A stretch of 64,000 bases of DNA, taken from Lachnospiraceae bacterium. GTDB taxonomy: Bacteria; Bacillota; Clostridia; Lachnospirales; Lachnospiraceae. The notes below the pieces were generated by a model, which searched no databases, had not been told where the DNA came from, and was given only the letters and a program-made list of their open reading frames with translations. The translations under genes and the position numbers were made by a program. The DNA is taken from the NCBI GenBank assembly GCA_017543445.1, contig JAFYGB010000078.1:1-64000 (forward strand), given 5' to 3'. Within the stretch, counting starts at the first letter, position 1, and each line of letters begins with the position of its first letter. This document shows, piece by piece, positions 49,056 through 58,639 of the stretch.

Positions 49056-50793
49056 AAAAATGAGTAATCGAGTGACCGCGATCGCGCTGAGCGCCGCCAT
49101 GCTGGCAGGCCTCTGCGGATGCGGTGAAGTAAATACAAATGTGAAGGCAGAGACGGAGACGACGGCGGCAGGTGACATCGTCGGAGCGGAAGACGCTCCC
49201 ATCCTGACGATCGGCGAAGGAGATATCGCAACGGCGGATACCCCTTCCAAAAACGAGACCGTCTACGTCCTGGCTGGTGCGGACGGCACTACGAAACAGG
49301 TGATCGTAAGCGACTGGTTATCCGGTTCCGCGGGAGATAATGCATTTGCCGATGTATCCGAACTTACGAACATCGAAGCCCTGAAGGGGAACCCGGCCCT
49401 GACCGAGGATGGCTCCTCGAAGGTATGGAACGCATCCATGGGCGACGTATATTATCGCGGCGACTCGAACGCCGAGCTTCCGGTCGCAGTCCATGTGACA
49501 TATACACTCGACGGCGAGGAGATCGCTCCGGAGGCTCTGGCCGGAAAGAGCGGTAAGGTCACGATCCGCTTTGACTACGAGATCTTGAAAGAAGAGACGA
49601 TAACGATCGAAGGAGAAGAGGAGAAGATCCATGTTCCCTTCCTGATGATCACAGGCGTTCTGCTGGATAGCAAAGTATTCTCCAACGTGACCGTGACAAA
49701 CGGCCGTATGGTCAATGACGGCTCGCGTATGGCGGTCGTCGGCCTGGCACTTCCGGGCATTAAGGAGGACCTGGGGATCGACAGCGATAAACTTCCGATT
49801 CCGGAATATGTGGAGATCACGGCGGACGTTCGGAACTTCTCGATGGAGATGACGGTGACGCTTGCGACGAATGCGGTCTTCCGGGCGCTGGATATCGATA
49901 AACTGAGCTCCCTCGGCGATGTCGAAGGTCTGATCAGCCAGGTGACGGATGCGATGACGAAGCTGGAAGATGGTTCCAAGCAGCTTTACGAAGGCTTGAA
50001 TACCCTGTTGGAGGGCGCAGGTCCCTTAGGTGAGGGTGTCGGCAAGCTGGCGGATGGATCTTCCTCGCTGAAGGACGGCGCTGCATCGGCAGCGGCCGGC
50101 GCAGGTCAGCTGGCAGCCGGAGCGGCCTCTCTGAAGGATGGCCTGGTGACCCTGGATGCGAATTCCGAAGCTCTGCGCGAGGGCGCGAAGAAGGTCTTCG
50201 AGAGCCTGCTCGCCCAGGCACAGACGCAGTTGAGCGCCGGCGGCGCGACCATTCCGGATCTGACCATGGAGAACTACGGACAGGTACTGGACGGCGTTGT
50301 GGCAACCTTAACCGCGGCCGGGCAGAGCGCGGCGGTCGCTCAGGTAAAGGGCCTGAAGGCTTCCCTGGATGAGTACAAGCAGTTCTACGAAGGCATCGGT
50401 GCGTACACAGCGGGCGTTTCCCAGGCGGAAGCCGGTGCGGGTTCACTCGTAGATGGCGCGAACGCTTTGAAGGCGGGCAATGATGCATTGGCCGCAGGTT
50501 CTGTAGAACTATATAACGGCTTGACGACGTTGCGTGCAGAGATCCCGCTTTTGACCATCGGTGTGCGGAAACTGACGAACGGCGCCAAGCAGTTGTCGGA
50601 CGGCATCGGTCAGTTTGACGATCAGGCGGTAAAGAAGATCGTGGACGTATTCAACGGCGAGATCACATCAATCTTGGATCGCGTAAAGGAACTCGTCCGG
50701 ATCTCGAACGAATACAACAATTTCTCCGGCATCGCAGAAGGAATGGACGGCGACGTGAAGTTCATCATCCGCACGGCGGAGATCGGTAAATGA
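49036..50793 (+). CDS. YhgE/Pip-like coiled-coil lipoprotein
   Basis: ATG at 49036 follows AAAGGAG and lies inside the end of the MMPL gene (20-bp overlap). The 585-residue product has a lipoprotein-like signal (LCGC, about residue 27), a beta-rich N-terminal half (residues 50-290), then a long helical half with regular glycine heptads (LADGSSSLKDGAASAAAGAGQL...) typical of YhgE/Pip and phage-infection-protein-like coiled coils. There is no C-terminal membrane helix, unlike full YhgE. It probably forms an outer stalk working with the MMPL transporter across the thick wall; this is inferred from the overlap. Confidence 0.82.
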   Translation: MRTRMHRKMSNRVTAIALSAAMLAGLCGCGEVNTNVKAETETTAAGDIVGAEDAPILTIGEGDIATADTPSKNETVYVLAGADGTTKQVIVSDWLSGSAGDNAFADVSELTNIEALKGNPALTEDGSSKVWNASMGDVYYRGDSNAELPVAVHVTYTLDGEEIAPEALAGKSGKVTIRFDYEILKEETITIEGEEEKIHVPFLMITGVLLDSKVFSNVTVTNGRMVNDGSRMAVVGLALPGIKEDLGIDSDKLPIPEYVEITADVRNFSMEMTVTLATNAVFRALDIDKLSSLGDVEGLISQVTDAMTKLEDGSKQLYEGLNTLLEGAGPLGEGVGKLADGSSSLKDGAASAAAGAGQLAAGAASLKDGLVTLDANSEALREGAKKVFESLLAQAQTQLSAGGATIPDLTMENYGQVLDGVVATLTAAGQSAAVAQVKGLKASLDEYKQFYEGIGAYTAGVSQAEAGAGSLVDGANALKAGNDALAAGSVELYNGLTTLRAEIPLLTIGVRKLTNGAKQLSDGIGQFDDQAVKKIVDVFNGEITSILDRVKELVRISNEYNNFSGIAEGMDGDVKFIIRTAEIGK

Positions 50794-50831
50794 GCCGAAA
50801 ATGAGATAAACAAATAGCGAATACACAGGAG

Positions 50832-50862
50832 ACTCTTTGCGGCAGAAAAGACCGTAAAGAGT
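50832..50862 (+). terminator. Terminator after the MMPL operon
   Basis: ACTCTTTGCGG and CCGTAAAGAGT (one mismatch) around a 9-base loop, followed by TTTCTTGCATTTT; it overlaps the upstream edge of the dapL promoter. Confidence 0.65.
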
Positions 50863-50865
50863 TTC

Positions 50866-50894
50866 TTGCATTTTCCGAGGGGATATAGTACAAT
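50866..50894 (+). promoter_or_regulatory. Promoter of dapL
   Basis: TTGCAT (50866-50871), 17-bp spacer, TACAAT (50889-50894), 31 bp before the ATG with ACAGGAGG between. Confidence 0.65.
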
Positions 50895-50925
50895 AGATGC
50901 ATGTTTTTTTACAGGAGGTTTTACT

Positions 50926-52146
50926 ATGTTTAAGATAAATGATAACTACCTGAAACTTCCGGGAAGCTACCTGTTTTCGACCGTCGGCCGTAAGGCACGC
51001 GAGTATAAGGCGGCACATCCGGATAAAAACGTGATCAGCCTCGGTATCGGCGACGTTACCCAGCCACTGGCACCTGCGATCATCCAGGCGATGCACAAAG
51101 CCGTTGACGAGATGGGAGAGGCTGCGACGTTCCGCGGCTACGCGCCCGATCTCGGCTACGAGTTCCTGCGCAGCGCGATTGCAAATAAAGCGTACAAGAC
51201 CCGCGGTGTAGACATTGCCCTCGACGAGATCTTCGTCAGTGATGGTGCGAAGAGCGACTGCGGAAACATCGGCGATATCTTCTCCGAGGATAACCGCATC
51301 GCAGTCTGCGACCCTGTATATCCGGTCTATGTGGACACGAACGCGATGGCAGGCCGCTGCGGCGACTACCTGAAGGAGAGCGAGCGCTGGAGTAATGTTA
51401 CCTACATGCCTTGCGTAGCGGAGAATAATTTCGTGCCCGCACTCCCGGAGGAGGCGGCAGACGTGATCTACCTTTGCTATCCGAATAACCCCACCGGCGC
51501 AGCCGCTACGAAGGAGCAGTTGCAGAAGTGGGTCGATTACGCACTCGCACATAAGGCGATCATCGTTTTCGATGCAGCGTATGAGGCATACATCCATGAA
51601 GAGAACATACCCCACACCATATATGAGTGTGAGGGCGCGAAGAAGTGCGCAATCGAGATCCGCAGCTTCTCTAAGAACGCTGGTTTCACCGGTACCCGTC
51701 TCGGATTTACCGTGATCCCGAAGGAACTGATGGTCGATGGTGTTTCTTTAAACAGCCTTTGGGCGAGACGTTGCGGAACGAAGTTCAACGGCGCTCCGTA
51801 CATCATCCAGAGAGCCGGCGAGGCAGTCTACAGCGACGAGGGACAGGCTCAGACCCGCGCCCAGATCGAGTACTATATGAATAACGCGAAGATCATTCGC
51901 GAGAGCCTTACGGCGGCCGGCTACGAGGTATTCGGCGGGGTGAATGCACCCTATATCTGGCTGCGTACCCCGAAGGGCATGACGAGCTGGGATTTCTTTG
52001 ATTACCTGCTGGAGAACGCACAGGTAGTCGGAACACCGGGATCCGGTTTCGGACCGAGCGGTGAAGGCTATTTCCGACTGACGGCGTTCGGCAGCTACGA
52101 GAATACCGTAGAGGCATTGGCCCGCATCAAAAAGATGGGCCGGTAA
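50926..52146 (+). CDS. dapL: LL-diaminopimelate aminotransferase
   Basis: The ATG at 50926 follows ACAGGAGG and gives [23 protein letters not shown], the usual N-terminus. The 406-residue PLP enzyme has [48 protein letters not shown] and the Schiff-base motif [18 protein letters not shown]. It converts tetrahydrodipicolinate directly to LL-diaminopimelate, bypassing succinylated or acetylated intermediates, for lysine and peptidoglycan. It stands alone between a promoter and a perfect terminator. Confidence 0.96.
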   Translation: MFKINDNYLKLPGSYLFSTVGRKAREYKAAHPDKNVISLGIGDVTQPLAPAIIQAMHKAVDEMGEAATFRGYAPDLGYEFLRSAIANKAYKTRGVDIALDEIFVSDGAKSDCGNIGDIFSEDNRIAVCDPVYPVYVDTNAMAGRCGDYLKESERWSNVTYMPCVAENNFVPALPEEAADVIYLCYPNNPTGAAATKEQLQKWVDYALAHKAIIVFDAAYEAYIHEENIPHTIYECEGAKKCAIEIRSFSKNAGFTGTRLGFTVIPKELMVDGVSLNSLWARRCGTKFNGAPYIIQRAGEAVYSDEGQAQTRAQIEYYMNNAKIIRESLTAAGYEVFGGVNAPYIWLRTPKGMTSWDFFDYLLENAQVVGTPGSGFGPSGEGYFRLTAFGSYENTVEALARIKKMGR

Positions 52147-52172
52147 TCTACGCGAACATCGTTTGACTAGAG

Positions 52173-52208
52173 CGGCTTCCCGTTTGTAATGAGCGGGAAG
52201 CCGTTTTT
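52173..52208 (+). terminator. Terminator between dapL and gatC
   Basis: CGGCTTCCCG and CGGGAAGCCG form a perfect 10-bp stem around an 11-base loop, followed by five T. It lies only 14 bp before the gatC start, so gatCAB must have its own initiation or depend on read-through. Confidence 0.88.
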
Positions 52209-52221
52209 CGAGAGGAAGGGC

Positions 52222-52530
52222 ATGAAGAGAAAAGATCCGAAACTGATGCAGCGCCTGTATGCGCTGTCCGCGCTACCCGAAGAGGAGGCCGCGACTGCAA
52301 ACGAGGACATTGAGAAGATGCTTGCGATGTTTGCGACGATCCGGGAAGTGGACACGACGGGTGTGGAACCGATGCACACTCTGCCGTACGAAGGTGCGCC
52401 GATCTGCGAAGAAGAGAAACTGCCGGAGGCAGAGTCCGAAGCAGCGGTCGATGTGGAAAGTCTGAATCCGGAGCATATGCGCGCCGGCCTTTTTGTGGTG
52501 CCCTATACGCTGGAGAAAGGGGGCACGTGA
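52222..52530 (+). CDS. gatC: Asp/Glu-tRNA amidotransferase subunit C
   Basis: The ATG at 52222 follows AGAGGAAGG; an in-frame ATG 33 bases earlier overlaps the terminator. The 102-residue protein contains the GatC core IEKMLAMFATIREVDTTGVEPMHTL and a divergent tail. GatC stabilises GatA and GatB in the complex that converts mischarged Asp-tRNA(Asn) or Glu-tRNA(Gln) to the amide forms. The stop is one base before gatA. The sequence is more divergent than its partners. Confidence 0.85.
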   Translation: MKRKDPKLMQRLYALSALPEEEAATANEDIEKMLAMFATIREVDTTGVEPMHTLPYEGAPICEEEKLPEAESEAAVDVESLNPEHMRAGLFVVPYTLEKGGT

Positions 52531-52531
52531 G

Positions 52532-53953
52532 ATGGATACGACGATGCGTATTTCCGACCGCGTGCGCGCGGCCCTGGCGAAGATCCGATCGATCGACACA
52601 GAGTATCATGCGTTCGTGACGGTCTGCGGGGAACGGGCCCTTTCGGCAGCGGAAAAACTGGAAACGAAGATAAAAGACCTTACACCGGCAGAGGCGCAGG
52701 AGCGGTATCCGCTTTTGGGCCTGACCTTTGCAGTGAAGGATAATCTATGCGTGGAGGGGGTTCGTACGACGGCCGCCTCGCACATTTTGGAAAACTATAT
52801 TTCGCCGTACTCGGCGACCGCGGTCGAGCGCCTTGAGGCGGCGGGTGCGATCTGCCTGGGTAAGACGAACCTGGACGAATTTGCCATGGGACAGACGACG
52901 TCGACCGGTGCATTCGGAGCGACGAAGAACCCGCGCAATGCAGCATTGTCCGCCGGGGGTTCTTCAGGCGGAAGCGCGGCAGCTGTCGCGTTGGATCTGG
53001 TGGACTTCGCGCTCGGTTCGGACACCGGCGGCTCGATCCGCCAGCCGGCCGCCCTGTGCGGCGTGGTCGGCTTCAAGCCGGCTTACGGCACGGTGTCCCG
53101 CTATGGATTGATCTCTTATGCATCCGCATTTGATACGATCGGACCGCTCGCGAAAAGCGTAGCGGACGCCCGCCGGGTCTATTCCGTGTTTGCGGGACCG
53201 GATCCGAAGGATGCTTCGATGCGCGGACCGGAGTATTTCCGACAGCAGGCAGAGGCGGAGAGAAGGGATGGTACAGACCGTCCGATCCGCGTCGGCATCG
53301 TCGGCGGTAGAGAAGGCAGAGCCGCGCGGGCGGTTTTGAACAACACGAAACTAGACAGAAATGTGCAGATCGAGTTCATTGAACTGCCCATGCTAAAATA
53401 TGCGGCATCGACCTATTATATCTTGGCGTGTGCGCAGGCGGCGTCGAACCTGGCGCGCTATGACGGCGTGCGCTACGGACTTCGCGTGGAGGGCCGGACG
53501 CCGGAGCAGATGTTTGAAAACACGCGCCTGGAAGGCTTCTCACCGGAGGTGCGCCGCCGTATCCTTTTGGGGAATTTCGTCTTGAGCCAGGCGTCCTACA
53601 GCGACTGGTATGAGCATGCGGCGCGTGTCCGGAGGATGATCTACGATGCGATGCAAAGGACATTTTCCGAGGTGGATGTGATCGTTTCGGAGACGATCGA
53701 GGAACCCTACCCGACGGCGGACTTTTCTGCGGACAGCGAGGCCTTTCGCCTGGGCTATGAGCGGGATCGTCTGACCGTGATCGCGAATCTCTGCGGCATT
53801 CCGGCGGTCAGCGTATGCACCGGAGCCGGAGCGGATGCCACGCCCGAAGCTGTCATGATCATGGCGGATGCCGGCCGCGAGGATGCGATGTTTGCGGTGG
53901 CGGATGCGCTCACCGTGCCGTTTACAGCGGCGGGAGGGCACGCCCATGAATAA
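52532..53953 (+). CDS. gatA: Asp/Glu-tRNA amidotransferase subunit A
   Basis: The 473-residue amidase-signature protein has the catalytic triad Lys (TFAVKDN), cis-Ser (GGSSGGSAAAVA) and Ser nucleophile (GSDTGGSIRQPA). GatA hydrolyses glutamine and passes ammonia to GatB. The start at 52532 follows gatC by one base; the N-terminus is slightly shorter than usual (family about 485). It overlaps gatB by 8 bases (ATGAATAA). Confidence 0.96.
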   Translation: MDTTMRISDRVRAALAKIRSIDTEYHAFVTVCGERALSAAEKLETKIKDLTPAEAQERYPLLGLTFAVKDNLCVEGVRTTAASHILENYISPYSATAVERLEAAGAICLGKTNLDEFAMGQTTSTGAFGATKNPRNAALSAGGSSGGSAAAVALDLVDFALGSDTGGSIRQPAALCGVVGFKPAYGTVSRYGLISYASAFDTIGPLAKSVADARRVYSVFAGPDPKDASMRGPEYFRQQAEAERRDGTDRPIRVGIVGGREGRAARAVLNNTKLDRNVQIEFIELPMLKYAASTYYILACAQAASNLARYDGVRYGLRVEGRTPEQMFENTRLEGFSPEVRRRILLGNFVLSQASYSDWYEHAARVRRMIYDAMQRTFSEVDVIVSETIEEPYPTADFSADSEAFRLGYERDRLTVIANLCGIPAVSVCTGAGADATPEAVMIMADAGREDAMFAVADALTVPFTAAGGHAHE

Positions 53954-55445
53954 GTTCGAGATCGTAATGGGCCTGGAGGTCCACATTGAACTGGCGACGA
54001 AGCATAAGATCTTCTGTCGCTGCAAGAATACATTTGCCGAGGCATCGAACCGCAACGTATGTCCGGTCTGCTTAGGCCTGCCGGGAGCGCTTCCGGTACT
54101 CAATCCGGAGGTCCTGTCCTGCGCGGTGCGCATGGGCTTGGCGTTGCAAGGGGAGATCGACCGAAACAGCCGCTTCGACCGTAAGAACTATTTCTATCCG
54201 GACAATGCGACCGCCTACCAGATCACGCAGTTTTATGCGCCGATCGTTAGAGGCGGCCAGGTCGAGATCCGGACGGAGGATGGCACGGCGTCGACCATCC
54301 GCATCCACGAGATGCACATGGAGGACGACGCGGGAAAACTAACGCACGCGCCGGAGGAACGCATCTCCCTCGTGGACTTCAACCGCAAGGGGGTCCCGCT
54401 TCTGGAGATCGTGACGGAGCCGGATTTTCGGACCGCCGACGAGGTGATCGCGTTTTTGGAGAAGATCCGCATGTTTGCGATGTATCTGGGGATCTCGGAC
54501 GGAAAACTCCACGAGGGCTCCATGCGCGCGGACGTGAACCTGTCGCTGCGAAAGCACGGGGATGAAACCCTCGGCGTGCGGACGGAGATGAAGAATCTGA
54601 ACTCGTTTACAAGCATCCGCCGTGCCGTTGCCTATGAGGCGGACCGGCAGGCACGTCTGCTCGACGCAGGGAAAGCGATCGTGTTCGAGACCCGGCGTTT
54701 TGATGAGGCGGATGGAACGACGAAGGTCATGCGTACGAAGGAAGAGATCATGGACTATCGGTATTTTCCGGAGCCCGATCTGCTGCCCGTACATTTGCCG
54801 GAGGAGCGTATTCGGAGCCTGGAGGCGCAGATGCCTGAGTTTCGCGAGGAGAAGGCGGCACGCTACATGCGCGAGCTTTCGTTAACGCAGGAGGAGGCGC
54901 AGATCCTGACCCGGCATCCGGCGACGGCGCACCTGTTTGAGGAGACCTTACGTCTGTGGGCGGACGGGGAGCCGACGCCCACGGAGGGTACGCGGCGCAA
55001 AGCGAAGACCATCGCGGCGCGGATGTGCGGGGACCTGATGTATCTGTGCCGTGAGAAGAAGGCGGACCCGGGAACGTGGAAGATCACACCCGAAGCGTTT
55101 GCGACGCTCCTTCGGATGCAGGAGGACGGCGAGATCACGACGAAGACAGCGCGCGATGTTTTTGCGATCCTGTTTGACAAAAACCTCGATCCTATGGTAT
55201 ATGTAAATGAGAATCATCTTTTGATAACAAAGGATGAGGATGCTTTGGCGGCTGCGGTGGACGCGGTCCTTAAGGCACAGGAACCGTCGGTTTCGGATTA
55301 CCTCTCCGGGAAGGAGAAGGCGGCGGGACATCTGCTCGGATGCGTCATGAAAGCAACGAACGGGCAGGCGGATCCGCAGGCGGCGCGGAAGCTGTTGTTG
55401 AAGAAACTCGCACAGCTGAAGGCTGAAAACGAGACCACAGAATAG
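53946..55445 (+). CDS. gatB: Asp/Glu-tRNA amidotransferase subunit B
   Basis: The 499-residue protein begins MNKFEIVMGLEVHIEL, the family signature, and has Cys pairs (CRC, CPVC) for zinc, the VGLP-like CLGLPGALPVLN segment, DRKNYFYPD, LHEGSMRADVNLS and FVNENHL-like YVNENHLLI. The C-terminal YqeY-type helical tail binds the tRNA. GatB activates the misacylated tRNA with ATP and adds the amide. The gene is translationally coupled to gatA. Confidence 0.97.
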   Translation: MNKFEIVMGLEVHIELATKHKIFCRCKNTFAEASNRNVCPVCLGLPGALPVLNPEVLSCAVRMGLALQGEIDRNSRFDRKNYFYPDNATAYQITQFYAPIVRGGQVEIRTEDGTASTIRIHEMHMEDDAGKLTHAPEERISLVDFNRKGVPLLEIVTEPDFRTADEVIAFLEKIRMFAMYLGISDGKLHEGSMRADVNLSLRKHGDETLGVRTEMKNLNSFTSIRRAVAYEADRQARLLDAGKAIVFETRRFDEADGTTKVMRTKEEIMDYRYFPEPDLLPVHLPEERIRSLEAQMPEFREEKAARYMRELSLTQEEAQILTRHPATAHLFEETLRLWADGEPTPTEGTRRKAKTIAARMCGDLMYLCREKKADPGTWKITPEAFATLLRMQEDGEITTKTARDVFAILFDKNLDPMVYVNENHLLITKDEDALAAAVDAVLKAQEPSVSDYLSGKEKAAGHLLGCVMKATNGQADPQAARKLLLKKLAQLKAENETTE

Positions 55446-55497
55446 AGAGACGGGCTCCGAAACGGGAGCCTCGGAAGTATTTTCAGGAGGAAAGAAT

Positions 55498-56799
55498 TTG
55501 GACAGCGGTGACATAGTACGGTTGATCGTACTGATCGCATTGATCGTTTTATCGGGCTTTTTCTCTTCGGCGGAGACAGCCATCATGACAGTGAACCGTA
55601 TACGGTTGCGTACATTGGCCGAAGAAGGAACTAAAAAGGCGAAGCGGCTGCTCGCCATCACGGAGGAACCCTCCAAACTGTTGGGCGCGATCCTGATCGG
55701 AAACAACGTCGTGAACCTCTCGGCGTCGTCTTTGGCGACCCTGTTTACGACGAAGGTGCTGGAGCAGAACTTCGGCGCAGGCATCGCGGTCTATGCGGCC
55801 GGCATCGCGACCGGCGTGCTGACGCTTTTGGTGCTCGTTTTCGGTGAATTGACCCCGAAGACGCTGGCGACGGTGAAGGCGGAGAAGCTCGCGCTTCTCT
55901 ATGTGACGCCGATCAGTGGACTGATTTGGATCCTGACCCCGTTTATCTTCATAACCAACGTGCTCGCGGGCGGCGTGTTGAAACTGCTCGGCGTTTCGAA
56001 GGATGATAAAGAGAAGGTGATCACGGAGGAGGAACTGCGTACCATCGTGGATGTGAGCCACGAAGAGGGCGTCCTGGAGCCGGAAGAAAAGAAGATGATC
56101 AACAACGTGGTCGATTTCGGCGACGCAAAGGCGAAGGACATCATGGTGCCGCGTGCCGATATGACCATGCTCGATGTCGAATGTTCCTACGCGGATGTGC
56201 TGAAATGCTTCCGCGAAAACCAGTATACGCGCTTCCCGGTCTACCAGGATTCGAAGGACAATGTCATCGGCATCCTGAACGTGAAGGACTTGCTCCTCAT
56301 GAAGCCCGGCCGGACATTTTCCCTGCGCAGATACCTGCGTAAGCCGCATTTCACGTTTGAGAACCGCAGACTGGGCGAGATGCTCGCGCAGATGCGTGAG
56401 GGCGGAGTGAGCATCACGATCGTGCTGAATGAATACGGTGCGCCCGTGGGCATGATCACGCTGGAAGACCTCCTGGAGGAGATCGTCGGGGAGATCCGCG
56501 ACGAGTATGATGAGGAAGAGAAAGACAGCATCCGCAAGATCGGGGACAATGAATACCTGATCGACGGCGCGATGAAGCTCGACGACATCAACGAACAGCT
56601 CGGACTGGAGCTTAAATCGGAGGATTATGACTCGCTCGGAGGCTTGATGATCGAGCTCCTGGATGCATTGCCCGAGGGAGGGGAGTGCATCGAACGCGAT
56701 GGCATCACCTACGTGGTCGAGAAGATGAATCGCAACCGCGTGGATAAAGTGAGGGTCCGGGTGGAGACAGTCGATGAAACGAACACCGAAAATCCTTGA
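55498..56799 (+). CDS. CNNM/CorC-family (HlyC-type) membrane protein
   Basis: The start is TTG at 55498 behind AGGAGG. The 433-residue protein has an N-terminal DUF21/CNNM membrane domain with three or four helices (SGFFSSAETAIMTVNRIRL, GNNVVNLSASSLAT, VLVFGELTPKT), a CBS pair (about 205-330; MVPRADMTMLDV, FPVYQDSKDNVIGILNVKDLL, EYGAPVGMITLEDLLEEIVGEI) and a C-terminal CorC_HlyC domain (DGAMKLDDINEQLGLEL). Relatives are magnesium exporters or magnesium-transport regulators; the old name hemolysin is misleading. It follows gatB by 52 bp. Confidence 0.92.
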   Translation: MDSGDIVRLIVLIALIVLSGFFSSAETAIMTVNRIRLRTLAEEGTKKAKRLLAITEEPSKLLGAILIGNNVVNLSASSLATLFTTKVLEQNFGAGIAVYAAGIATGVLTLLVLVFGELTPKTLATVKAEKLALLYVTPISGLIWILTPFIFITNVLAGGVLKLLGVSKDDKEKVITEEELRTIVDVSHEEGVLEPEEKKMINNVVDFGDAKAKDIMVPRADMTMLDVECSYADVLKCFRENQYTRFPVYQDSKDNVIGILNVKDLLLMKPGRTFSLRRYLRKPHFTFENRRLGEMLAQMREGGVSITIVLNEYGAPVGMITLEDLLEEIVGEIRDEYDEEEKDSIRKIGDNEYLIDGAMKLDDINEQLGLELKSEDYDSLGGLMIELLDALPEGGECIERDGITYVVEKMNRNRVDKVRVRVETVDETNTENP

Positions 56800-56816
56800 A
56801 ACAGGCGGTAAAATGG

Positions 56817-56845
56817 TTGACAAAGCGAAACATTTGCGATATGAT
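56817..56845 (+). promoter_or_regulatory. Promoter of the SCIFF operon
   Basis: Consensus TTGACA (56817-56822), 17-bp spacer, TATGAT (56840-56845), 71 bp before the peptide ATG. Confidence 0.75.
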
Positions 56846-56916
56846 GATAGTCGCATAATCATCGGGTCATTGCGCGATGAGCATGCTTTTTGTAAGAAAC
56901 GGAGGATACAAGTTTC

Positions 56917-57063
56917 ATGAAAAAGATCAAGACATTAACAAAGAAGAGCTTGAAAGCATCTATGGTAAAGGGCGGCTGCGGTGAGTGCCAGACATCTTGC
57001 CAGTCCGCATGCAAGACTTCCTGTACTGTAGGAAATCAGAGCTGCGAGAACAAGGACCGCTAA
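56917..57063 (+). CDS. SCIFF ranthipeptide precursor
   Basis: This 48-codon gene follows ACGGAGG. The peptide starts MKKIKTLTKKSLKASMVKGG and has six cysteines (21, 24, 28, 32, 36, 43) in the block CGECQTSCQSACKTSC plus TVGNQSCEN, the near-invariant SCIFF (six cysteines in forty-five) sequence of Clostridia. The maturase encoded next installs thioether bridges from cysteine sulfur to non-alpha carbons of nearby Thr and other residues, as shown for relatives such as Tte1186a/Tte1186. The leader is residues 1-18 or so. Function of the product is not settled; quorum sensing and control of metabolism have been proposed in solventogenic clostridia. Confidence 0.97.
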   Translation: MKKIKTLTKKSLKASMVKGGCGECQTSCQSACKTSCTVGNQSCENKDR

Positions 57064-57123
57064 TTTTTTCGACGGTTTCGACAGGGAATCCCCGTATCGC
57101 ATAGCCTCTTTGAGATGAGGTGT

Positions 57124-57169
57124 AAGGGCTGCTGCGCGTGCTTCGTGCGGCATCCCTTTATTCTTGTTT
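57124..57169 (+). terminator. Hairpin between SCIFF gene and maturase
   Basis: AAGGG...CCCTT closes a GC-rich imperfect stem (CTGCTGCGCGTGC-TTCG-TGCGGCAT), followed by TTATTCTTGTTTTT. As a partial terminator it would yield much more peptide mRNA than maturase mRNA. Confidence 0.6.
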
Positions 57170-57214
57170 TTAGGGGAATGCGGAAATCGACCCCTGTACG
57201 GATTAGGAGGAGTT

Positions 57215-58633
57215 TTGATACATCAATATAAAAACAACGGATACAACATCGTTTTGGATGTGAATTCCGGCTCGGTCCACGTGATGGAGGATGTCGCTTA
57301 CGACGCCGTCGCATTGATCGAGGCGTCCGGCGCGGGCGCTGCTTATGATCATGATGCGATCACGAAAGAACTCGGTAAGACCTACACCTATTCGGACATC
57401 CGGGAAGCACTGGATGAGATCGACGAACTTGCGAAGGAAGACCTTCTGTTTGCGAAGGACATTTACCGCGATTTCGTCATGGATTTCAAGAAGCGGAAGA
57501 CCGTCGTTAAGGCGCTCTGCCTGAACGTTTCCCACGACTGTAACCTGGGGTGTAAGTATTGCTTCGCCGGCGAGGGCGCTTATCACGGCTCCCGCGGGCT
57601 GATGAGTTTTGAGGTCGGTAAGAAGGCGCTGGATTTTCTGGTAGAGAATTCGGGCCACCGTATCAATCTGGAAGTCGATTTCTTCGGCGGTGAACCGCTG
57701 ATGAACTGGGAAGTCATCAAGCAGATCGTGGAATACGGACGGAGCCTGGAGGTGCCGCACCATAAGAAGTTCCGCTTCACGCTGACGACGAATGGCGTTC
57801 TGGTAAACGAAGACGTCATGGAGTTCTGCAACCGTGAGATGGCGAATGTCGTCATGTCGCTGGATGGTCGCCGCGAGGTCAATGACCGCATGCGTCCGAC
57901 ACGGAACGGAAAGAGCAGTTACGACATCATCGTCCCGAAATTTCAGGAATTCGCAAAACGACGCGGGGATAAGAGCTACTTCATCCGAGGTACCTTTACC
58001 CACTTTAATACGGACTTTGCCAGCGACGTGATCCACTATGCGGATCTTGGATTTGACAAACTGTCCATGGAACCGGTGGTGGCGCAACCTGGAGACCCGT
58101 ATGCGATCACCGAGGAGGATCTGCCGAAGATCCTCGAAGAATACGACCGTCTCGCGGTCGAATACATTAAACGGCGTAAAGAGGGAAGAGGTTTCAACTT
58201 TTTCCACTTTAATATCGATCTGGATCACGGCCCTTGCGTTGCAAAGTGCCTGGCCGGCTGTGGAGCCGGTACGGAGTACCTGGGCGTGACCCCTTGGGGA
58301 GATCTGTATCCCTGTCACCAGTTTGTGGGACAGGAGGATTTCTGCCTCGGAAATCTGGACGATGGCATTGTAAATACCGAACTGCGGGATGAGTTCAAAC
58401 TTTGCAATGTATACGCAAAAGAAAAGTGCAAAAACTGTTTTGCACGTTTCTACTGCAGCGGCGGCTGCGCGGCGAACTCGTACAACTTCCATCACAGTCT
58501 GACGGATGCGTACGACATCGGCTGCGTGATGCAAAAGAAGCGGATCGAGTGTGCGATCATGATCAAGGCCGCGCTTGCGGAAATGGATGAAAATGAAGAA
58601 ATGACCGGGGATATCCCGGAATTACGGAGGTAA
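57215..58633 (+). CDS. SCIFF radical SAM maturase
   Basis: The TTG at 57215, just after TTAGGAGGAG, gives (M)IHQYKNNGYNIVLDVNSGSVHV, the normal N-terminus of the family. The 472-residue enzyme has an N-terminal peptide-recognition region, the radical SAM motif CNLGCKYC (C109, C113, C116), GGEPLMNWE, and a SPASM domain whose cysteines (CLAGCGAG, CHQ, KCKNCFARFYCSGGC, DIGC) bind two more iron-sulfur clusters. It uses S-adenosylmethionine to form thioether crosslinks in the SCIFF peptide. It is followed by secDF at 6 bp, as often seen in Clostridia. Confidence 0.95.
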   Translation: MIHQYKNNGYNIVLDVNSGSVHVMEDVAYDAVALIEASGAGAAYDHDAITKELGKTYTYSDIREALDEIDELAKEDLLFAKDIYRDFVMDFKKRKTVVKALCLNVSHDCNLGCKYCFAGEGAYHGSRGLMSFEVGKKALDFLVENSGHRINLEVDFFGGEPLMNWEVIKQIVEYGRSLEVPHHKKFRFTLTTNGVLVNEDVMEFCNREMANVVMSLDGRREVNDRMRPTRNGKSSYDIIVPKFQEFAKRRGDKSYFIRGTFTHFNTDFASDVIHYADLGFDKLSMEPVVAQPGDPYAITEEDLPKILEEYDRLAVEYIKRRKEGRGFNFFHFNIDLDHGPCVAKCLAGCGAGTEYLGVTPWGDLYPCHQFVGQEDFCLGNLDDGIVNTELRDEFKLCNVYAKEKCKNCFARFYCSGGCAANSYNFHHSLTDAYDIGCVMQKKRIECAIMIKAALAEMDENEEMTGDIPELRR

Positions 58634-58639
58634 ACAAAA

